Below are positions 57,621-64,000 of a DNA stretch of 64,000 nucleotides, piece after piece. The notes under the pieces are model-generated. The model did not search any database and was not told the DNA's origin. It saw only the letters and a list, made by a program, of their open reading frames with translations. Positions within the stretch are counted from its first letter, which is position 1; every line of letters starts with the position of its first letter. The position numbers and the translations under genes were made by a program. The stretch covers positions 88,902,547-88,966,546 of the forward strand of contig CAMGYJ010000005.1 of assembly GCA_946122785.1 (NCBI GenBank), read 5' to 3'. The stretch is from Linum tenue. Taxonomy: Eukaryota > Streptophyta > Magnoliopsida > Malpighiales > Linaceae.

Positions 57621-58009
57621 TTAAGCTTCCATGGATCTTTGCATTTCAACCTTCATGTAGAGACATACAGAGATTTCAACAAATTTATACATAAACTCTG
57701 TATTTTTATTTTCTATTCCCGTGTTATTTGGTTTACGCAAACGCCTCTTTCTGTCGATCCATTGTTCCATCTTATTATGAGTTTTCTTCTGCTTCTGTTA
57801 ATCGGTGGATTATTGATTTTGTTGGTGGTGTGTTTTCCAAAATGTTCAGGTTCTTTTTATGTTTCTTATCCCTTTCACAACTTGGTTTAGTGGTCGGCGA
57901 GTAGACCGGTCAACGGTGAGGAAGCTAAAGCAATTGCCATCGGGGAGACAGGGGTGGGGTGGGGTTGAGTGGCTTGGTTTGTAGCTCTCTGGCCCGTGGT
58001 CGACATTTA
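57621..58009. other. Unique part of the Mutator-like right arm
   Basis: No clear counterpart in the left arm except from about 57960 on. A 90-codon open frame (57618-57890) with a hydrophobic run is present but has no recognisable homology and no sign of being a gene. Confidence 0.3.
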
Positions 58010-58261
58010 TGTGACTAGATAAATTAATTTTTTATTTAGGCCGTTAGTCAAAATAACGGAAAATTGAATGGATGCACAATTTAAAGAATTCAGTAGTGTG
58101 CCCTATTTTAAAACTTAAATGGTATCACATGTATTTTACCCTTGTAAAGCCTAATTCTTTTGAGCGGACCAATTGGGAAGATAAGGGAGAAGAAGAGAAG
58201 GCGAGAAAAAAAAAACAGTGTCATTGGGGAAGAATAGAGAGGAGGGAAGAGAAAGAATTGG

Positions 58262-59399
58262 GGGTAAAATACCTCAGGTACCACTTAAGTTTGAGAATTG
58301 GTGTAGACATACCACTTAAATTTGAATAGGGCGTTGGGTACCGCTGAACTCTATTATATGTGCACCCGGTACCACTTATGTTTGCTGCTATGTGCATTGC
58401 GTTAAAGTTGACAGAATATTCTTGGAATATTCTGCTTTCTAAATTTCATAATTAGTCCTTTTACTTTTCTTATTGTAAAAAAAGTATTTGTACTTATGAA
58501 AAACATAATTTTTATTGTTTAATTGGAATCCTCTTTTGAATACTTGATAGCAAATCAATTTTTCAATAGAAAATTTAGAATCAATTATTATTATAAGTAT
58601 TTTCAATTATCATTATGTGTTCTTATAATTGAATAATTTTCCCAAGCAAATATATTTTATGAATTCTATCTCGATATAAATAATCTGAGAATGTTATATT
58701 TAATTCTCTTACATAAGAGTGATGTTGTCTAATTTCCATGTTAAATTTTCTTTTAATTCTCTAATATTATATTTGTAGTTGTTTCATATTAGTTAAATTT
58801 AGTAATTCTAATTCTCTTCTTATAATCATATTTTATTTTCTATATTTTTTACTGAATGTTGTAGCTTTTATAGTTCAATTATTACTTGGTTAATTTCCGT
58901 CTCTTTTCGTTCTAAATGTTTTTTTAACGACTGGAATATGTATTATTCCTTATGATTGTGTTCTATTTATCTTTCTTTGGTTTTGATGTATTGATGATCG
59001 ATTAGGTTCTATTTTAACTATTTCTAATGGTGCTTCTAATCGAATTAGGGTGTTTAAATATATATTCTAATATTAATTTTAAATATTTATTATTTCTCTT
59101 ATGTTCATTTAATATTTGTACTAATTTATCTTTTTTATGAAAAAATTTTATTAGCCATTTTAGTAATAATATGTTTAGAAGGTTTTCTAATTTTTATATA
59201 AGATAAAACTTGTTGAAAAATAGATTTGAATGTTTTTAAAATTTTTGGGTACCAAAAAGTAATTAAAAGTTTGGATTGGATGGAAAAATAGACGGATGCA
59301 CATTTTGTCGACTTGAATGGTACCCGGCGTCCTATTCAAACTTAAGTGGTATGTCTACCCCAATTCTCAAACTTAAGTGGTACCCGAGGTATTTTACCC
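58262..59399. mobile_element. Second Mutator-like element (1138 bp) with about 110-bp TIRs
   Basis: The left end GGGTAAAATACCTCAGGTAC and the inverted right end GGGTAAAATACCTCGGGTAC match over about 110 bp through CCACTTAAGTTTGAGAATTG and AGACATACCACTTAA. Flanks AAAGAATTGG (58252-58261) and AATGAATTGG (59400-59409) match at 9 of 10. The interior is very AT-rich with no ORF, so it is non-autonomous. It shares the GGGTAAAATA terminus with the element at 32954-58141. Confidence 0.8.
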
Positions 59400-59566
59400 A
59401 ATGAATTGGTGAAAGTTCATTTATTCATAGGTTTTAAGTGGTCAAGCGAGCATATATAGAATCATTGGTTGCCAAATTACAATTCGATTTGTAAATTCTA
59501 TTTTTGAAAAAAATGATCCTTTCTAATCCAAACTACAAAATGATACTCGAACTTATAATCAAATAC

Positions 59567-59823
59567 TGTAACATCTTAGGCAAATTCCACATCGACAAAG
59601 CACGGGAGAGATCCATGGTTCATAAGTAAGAAACTGATCTTAATTGACAAGACGCGTTTTGGAGTGAAATGTAGGATTTATTGTGAGAACTCCGAAGTTA
59701 AATGTGTTCACTGTGAAGTACAACAAGGATGTGTGACCTTATGAGAAGTCATCTTGAATTGCACCCCAAGTCGAAGCCCAAATTGAACAATATCTTGCTC
59801 GGAAAAAGGTTCGAAATGTTACA
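59567..59823 (+). repeat. Cassandra-like TRIM solo LTR (TSD AATAC)
   Basis: Starts TGTAACATCTTAGG and ends CGAAATGTTACA, flanked exactly by AATAC (59562-59566 and 59824-59828). The segment 59685-59767 resembles plant 5S rRNA: GAACTCCGAAGTTAAATGTG (internal A-box region), GGATGTGTGACCTTATGAGA (C-box region) and a closing GCACCCC. Cassandra elements are the known TRIMs that carry 5S rRNA sequence in their LTRs. No second LTR is present. The 5S part has diverged, so RNA polymerase III activity is uncertain. Confidence 0.88.
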
Positions 59824-59828
59824 AATAC

Positions 59829-60674
59829 ACTAGTGAGATTTCTATAAAAAGAAAATACACTAGAGAGAGTGGGTGAGTGAAGTGTGGAGTAAGGGTGGAC
59901 TAATACGACAGGCCCTGGATGCTTTATATCTCAGCCTTCATAGTAGTACTGTCGAATAAGCCACTTCTCCTGATTTTCTTCTATGGAGCAGAGAGGTAAA
60001 AAAAACATTATTAGCGACCCACCTCCTATCTTGTCTATTTGCCAATGATAGCTTTGATACCAAAATCCTAGACAATTCATTTAGTATATCGTGTATAAAG
60101 CTTTGATACCGAATCCGGTCTCCATATTGCAATCTGAAATGGATCAGTCAAATTTTCTTTTAACAGTACCAATGACGACCTTAAATCCCACGAAAATGTG
60201 ATCCAACTTTATTTCACTCGCCAAACAGATCTTATCAGTGCAATCAGCAATGGCCCAAGTTTGGTTAAGCTATGAGGGCATTAACAGGGCCAATCAAGTT
60301 GCTATAAATTCTTTTAATGGAATGACTATTTTATTTTCCATTTTCATACATTAATGGCATCAAATGGGGGCGACTGTAATCAGGCAGCTCCTCCGTCCTC
60401 CCCAACTTCTTTCTCACTCATCTTTAACTTGCCACTCGCGCTGTTGCTCTTGGAATGGTGACTGCTACTGCCCATACTCACATTTGCAGGGACACATGCC
60501 GTTGAGAGTTACCCATCACTCCCTTCAATTTCATTCCTCCAGCGCGATGAACTGGTCGGTAGCAACAATAACAAAAGAAAAAAGAGCCCACATACCCAAA
60601 ATAAAATGACGAAACAGAAACATTATTTGAAATGCCATTATGATAAAGTTTTTGGTTTAGTGTGGACGAAAAAG
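59829..60674. other. Intergenic, nothing recognised
   Basis: Between the Cassandra-like LTR and the 3' end of the small coiled-coil gene. A phrase is repeated at about 60050-60064 and 60100-60114 (AGCTTTGATACC). Part of 60610-60674 is probably the 3' untranslated region of the gene on the minus strand. Confidence 0.35.
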
Positions 60675-61157
60675 TTAGTGCCTATCTGGGATCCTTATTT
60701 TGGGGACTTTGGATTCTCCTTCTTCTGGGTCTTTGTGGCTTGAAGAAGAAGTGTTAAGAATGGACGACGATGAGCTTCCTGATGGTGAACAGTATAATTC
60801 CTGGGGTGTGAGGGAAGAAGAAATGTTATTCAAGGACTGGAGCTTCTTCACGAGGAATGTCAGCTTCTTTTCAGCTTTCCACTTCTGTTTAGTCTCTTCC
60901 TTTAGCTTCTTCTCCAGCTCCCTCAGCTGAAGCAAAAACAAACAATAAAAAGAAGAGGATCCAAGTTGAGAAACTTTTCATGTCCAAATGTCCAATGATC
61001 TAATCTAATAACAATCTACAGGGAGAGAGAGAGAGACCTTGTCAGCCAGCTGCTCTGCCTCTTCATTAGCCACCCTCGAAGCTTGTCGCTCAGCTAGCAA
61101 CATTCCCCTCAGCGATTCCACAGTCGAACCCAAACACGAAAATGAACCCGAACCCAT
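60675..61157 (-). CDS. Small coiled-coil protein, 2 exons, 123 residues
   Basis: Minus-strand exons 61038-61157 and 60675-60926 join in phase 0 through a GT-AG intron of 111 nt. The start is the ATG at 61155-61157 (MGSGSFSCLG). Residues about 15-72 form a charged coiled coil (LAERQASRVANEEAEQLADK, then LRELEKKLKEETKQKWKAEK and LVKKLQSLN). A serine-rich stretch follows, and the end is basic (KIRIPDRH). I do not recognise the family for certain; the K/E-rich KWKAEKKL block recalls plant trichome-branching type coiled-coil proteins, but that is a weak impression. A possible upstream exon lies at 61242-61267 after a 72-nt intron; its short frame does not join the main one, so it would be leader. 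The 61199 region lacks an in-frame ATG. Confidence 0.65.
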
Positions 61158-61241
61158 CTCTCCCTTCAGCTTGGAGCAACGGAACAGAATGTGAACCAAA
61201 TGAATGGGGAGAGAGCGCAGATAGCAAGATAGAATAGTTAC

Positions 61242-61267
61242 CAGCTCTCTTCCTCTGCCATTTTCAT
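61242..61267 (-). promoter_or_regulatory. Possible upstream ORF in the 5' leader of the coiled-coil gene
   Basis: The minus strand reads ATGAAAATGGCAGAGGAAG and so on, coding MKMAEEES before stopping one codon later whether or not the GTAACT donor at 61236-61241 is used. If transcribed, it is a 9-codon upstream ORF ahead of the main ATG. Alternatively, it is the true first exon with splicing I have misread. Confidence 0.35.
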
Positions 61268-61270
61268 TCG

Positions 61271-61991
61271 CAAAACAGAGAAAGTACAGAGCGAGGAAAG
61301 TGGAACTGCTAGCTGCAGCCGGGCAAACTGAAAAAGTGTAATAATAACAATAGTTGTAGTAGCCTGACCTCTCTTTTGGTTTCAGAGGCCCCCAAGAGAA
61401 TTTGGGCGGTTATGCAAAATCAGCTGCAGCAATAAATATGTGAGGTGGCGGTGAACCACTAGAGAGGGTTTGGTGTTGGGATGGGACCGATAACTCATAA
61501 AGTACACCATTGTTTACTTGAAGCAAGATCATTAACGAATGTATCTAATTTGGTAATTGATTGACACATAAATAATCCCATCAGATTCGGCAAGTCATTT
61601 TGAGTGAGTGAGCGAGCGGCAGAGTAAGTGACTAGTTTGAAACGCTTGCTCGCGTTGGACGGGGAGCTAACATTCTGAATTTGTTTGGTTTGCTGTTGTG
61701 TACCTATCACGTGAAGTCTCGCACTCGAGTTGTTTATCTTTTGTTTTCAAAACTTCACCCTCATTCATTATTGGCCCTTCTCCTGTTGTAGACGGAAATT
61801 TTTTCAAAATGTTAAAAAGAACCAATAGCCACAACTCTTGGGAGGGAAGTGAAAAAAGAACAGTGAAAAAAAAAAAAAGAAGGGAGAAGCTCTCCCCTCT
61901 CTCCTGAGCCTAGGGCGATGGATCGGAAGTTTACTGATCCGAGCGGTGCTCGCTATCATCTTCCATTGCATACAAAACCACTGCTCAAAAG
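61271..61991. other. Upstream flank of the coiled-coil gene
   Basis: Probably promoter of the minus-strand gene at its left side. No TATA box or other site could be assigned with confidence. A-rich runs near 61865-61885 precede the copia LTR. Confidence 0.35.
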
Positions 61992-62363
61992 TGTTGATAT
62001 GACTTGAATCGAACTACCAGCCGCTACGACTGGTAATCGGGGGGCAACGCCCCCGGCCCACGGTGTATGGGCTCAATGTTATTTGGGTTCGGGTTCTAGG
62101 CCTGGTCTGTAACCGTTTCCTTTGCCAGATTGGATTAGGTTTAGACCCACATGGAGAAGTGCTATAAATACTTCTCATACTCCTCTGTAATCTGTAATCT
62201 CCTTGATATAGTGAAATCGGCTCTCTCTCGCCCATGGACGTAGCTAACACACATCGTGTTAGTGAACCACGTAAATCGTGTGTCGTGTTTTCGATTCTCG
62301 CTTTCGTATTCTTGCTTTGTCGATTCCGGCGATTTCTCAATCCGTAGCAGCGCGTTTATAACA
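61992..62363 (+). repeat. 5' LTR of the copia element (372 bp)
   Basis: Starts TGTTGATATGACTTG and ends CGCGTTTATAACA. A TATA-like GCTATAAATAC at 62161-62171 and the leader TCCTTGATATAGTGAAATC follow the typical copia order. Confidence 0.9.
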
Positions 62364-62416
62364 AGTGGTATCAGAGCCGCGGCTGGAAATCGGGCTAGGG
62401 TTTTCGATTCAGAAGA

Positions 62417-64000
62417 ATGACGTCGGTGAACATGAAGATCGAAAAGTTCACGGGGAAGAACAGCTTCGCTATATGGCTGATCAAGATGCAGGCTTTATTA
62501 AAACAGCAAGGGTTGTGGGGGCCGCTGTCTGCGAAACAGAAGAAGGCAGCGGTCGATGACGATGAGTGGAATACCCTGGAGGAGAAGGCCCACTCGACCA
62601 TTATGCTATCGTTGTCTGATGACGTCATCATTGAAGTCGCTGCTGAGAAGACTGCCGCGGGCTTGTGGTTAAAGTTGGAGAGTCTGTATATGACGAAGTC
62701 CTTAACCAACAAGCTGCATCTCAAGCAACGGTTGTTCAGCTTGAGGATGCAAGAAGGTACGCCTTTGAGGGAACATCTCGAACAACTTAACTCTATTTTG
62801 CTGGATCTGCGTAATATAGATGTTCAAGTTGATGACGAGGATGCTGCCCTAATCCTGCTGGTTTCTTTGCCGAGTTCATATGAGAATTTCGTTGATTCTT
62901 TTATTGCTGGTAAAGAAAGCGTGTCGTTGGAGGATGTTAGGTCTGCTCTTCATACGAGAGAGATCAGATATAAGGCGTCTGGATCTGGTACAGGTGGTGA
63001 GGCATCGGGGTTGGCTGTTACAGGTGGAAAGGGAAAGAAGAAATCTGGTAAAGGGAATTCGAGCAAGAATTCCAAGGGTCCCGGTCCACAGCCAGGTGAT
63101 GGTTGTCACAACTGTAAGGAAGTGGGGCATTGGAAGTACAACTGTCCCAAGAGAAGAGGGCAACAGAAGAAACAAGGTTCAGTTGTCGTGGCAGAAGTGG
63201 ACAACAGTTCTGAAGACGATCTCGCCTTGGCTGTAGATGAGAAGGCACATCGTGGTGATGTGTGGTTTCTGGATACTGCAGCCTCATACCATATGTCTCC
63301 GAACAGGGATTGCTTCACAACCTACGAGCAGATAGATGGTGGTAACGTGGTCATGGCTAGCTGTCTACAAGGTTGTTGGAATCGGGTCCATAAAGGTTCG
63401 GACACATGATGGATCGTTCTGTACCGTGAATGATGTCAGACATGTTCCACGAATGACAAAGAACCTGATCTCCTTGAGTCTACTCGACAGCAAGGGCTTC
63501 AGCTTCAAATGAAAAGGTGGAGTTGTGTATGTCTGCAAGGGTTTGACGAAGGTACTGAAGGGCGTGAAGCGTGGGACCTTGTATGCACTACAAGGGTCTG
63601 TGTTATCTGGTTCTGCTGCAGTTGCATCGTCTCAGGTTCATCAAGAAGATATGACCACTCTCTGTCACATGAGACTGGGGCATATGAGTGAACGAGGGAT
63701 GCAATTTCTGTCGAAGAGGGATCTTCTTTGCTGGCACAAGGTGCAGAATTTGGAATTCTATGAGCATTGTGTGTTTGGGAAGCTACATCGCAGCAAGTTT
63801 CCCAAGAAGGGTATCCACTGGACGAAGGGGATACTGGATTACCTCCACTCCGACTGTTGGGGTCCTTCACGAGTTGAATCCATTGGAGGCAGCAGGTATT
63901 TTCTGTCTATTATTGATGATTATTCGAGATTTACTTGGATTTTCATGATGAAGCAGAAAAGTGAGGCTTTCACGAAGTTCAAGCAGTGGAAGACATTGGT
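62417..64000 (+). pseudogene. copia gag-pol, frameshift and stop
   Basis: The ATG at 62417 opens a Gag of UBN2 type (IEKFTGKNSFAIW; WLKLESLYMTKSLTNKLHLK), a CCHC knuckle (CHNCKEVGHWKYNC at 63104-63145) and a protease motif reading LDTAASYHMSP at about 63270-63300, with Ala where the active-site Gly is usual. Near 63350-63365 the frame shifts; the next frame carries VPRMTKNLISLSLLDSKG, is broken by TGA at 63510-63512, and continues through the GAG-pre-integrase zinc region (HMRLGHMSERGM, then YEHCVFGK, where one Cys appears replaced by Tyr) and the first integrase block (SDCWGP, IIDDYSRFTW) to the window end. Reverse transcriptase lies outside the window. Confidence 0.9.

Larger units (their letters stand above)
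32954..58141. mobile_element. Mutator-like element with long inverted repeats, heavily inserted
   Basis: The left end GGGTAAAATAAATGAG and the right end ...CATGTATTTTACCC form inverted termini. The two arms can be followed inward as inverted copies: 33055-33130 pairs with about 58010-58090, 33395-33440 with about 56520-56590, and 33590-33631 plus 34218-34235 with about 56318-56360. Flanks TTGTAATGCC (32944-32953) and TTGTAAAGCC (58142-58151) match at 9 of 10 positions, as expected of Mutator-like target duplications. No transposase ORF was seen, so it is non-autonomous. Later insertions are the MITE at 33632, element A at 35114 and about 1 kb at 56604-57620. The element was only about 3-4 kb before these. 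Confidence 0.75.
61992..64000 (+). mobile_element. Tnt1/Tork-like Ty1/copia element, 5' part
   Basis: 5' LTR (61992-62363), initiator-Met primer-binding site TGGTATCAGAGC (62366-62377) and gag-pol through the start of integrase; the rest is beyond the window. The LTR matches the solo LTR at 18454-18753. The 5 bp before it is AAAAG, to be compared with the far end. The frame is damaged, so this copy is inactive. Confidence 0.9.

Noticed and set aside
57618..57890. 90-codon open frame with a hydrophobic run
   Set aside because: It lies inside the arm of a Mutator-like element, has no homology I recognise and no supporting splice or start context.
59685..59767. Functional 5S rRNA gene
   Set aside because: Only part of 5S is present, it has diverged, and it sits inside an LTR with exact terminal duplication. 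It is a Cassandra-type LTR core.
1..64000. tRNA or other structural RNA genes
   Set aside because: Looked for tRNA-like boxes. Only primer-binding sites complementary to tRNA ends were found, at retrotransposon LTR edges.

Overview
The window is nuclear DNA of a flowering plant, probably a eudicot: spliced genes, plant LTR-retrotransposon lineages (Athila, Tekay chromovirus, Ty1/copia, a Cassandra-like TRIM), MITEs, Mutator-like elements and a 154-bp satellite. It looks like repeat-rich, perhaps pericentromeric, sequence. Only two host genes are supported. One is a four-exon membrane protein of the sphingomyelin-synthase-like family (6306-8594, plus). The other is a two-exon small coiled-coil protein (60675-61157, minus). 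Almost everything else is transposon DNA, much of it nested. All homology calls come from reading motifs, not from searches.

Layout. 1-4356: 3' part of an Athila-type element with a gag-protease frame fused to a polyprotein tail, then its 3' LTR. 4357-6044: truncated copia element on the minus strand. 6306-8594: host gene. 8910-12315: copia-type LTRs, Athila ORF1-like remnants and a foldback repeat. 12316-16018: little recognisable. 16019-20257: a 154-bp satellite split by a Tekay-like LTR that itself holds a MITE and a copia solo LTR. 20258-32098: Athila-type remnants, mainly element B (minus, from 21546), which carries a 3.5-kb protease-only gypsy element C (26271-29796).

32954-58141 is one Mutator-like element that has been filled with later insertions. 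It holds a hAT-like MITE (33632-34209) and a 21-kb Athila-type element A (35114-56302, TSD ACCGG). Inside A lie a solo LTR of the element-C family (37302-38265, TSD TATCG) and a young 9-kb Tekay element (40507-49461, TSD AAACT). 58262-59399: a second Mutator-like element. 59567-59823: Cassandra-like solo LTR with a 5S rRNA-like core (TSD AATAC). 60675-61157: the second host gene. 61992 to the end: 5' half of a Tnt1-like copia element.

Cross-cutting observations. The Athila-type copies examined carry an array of short inverted half-sites about 150-450 nt from the LTR start; the half-site sequence differs by family but the position is kept. A second array lies ahead of the ORF1/env-like gene in elements A and B. 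No Athila-type copy here contains reverse transcriptase or the integrase core. The young Tekay element keeps one reading frame broken only by three TAG codons.
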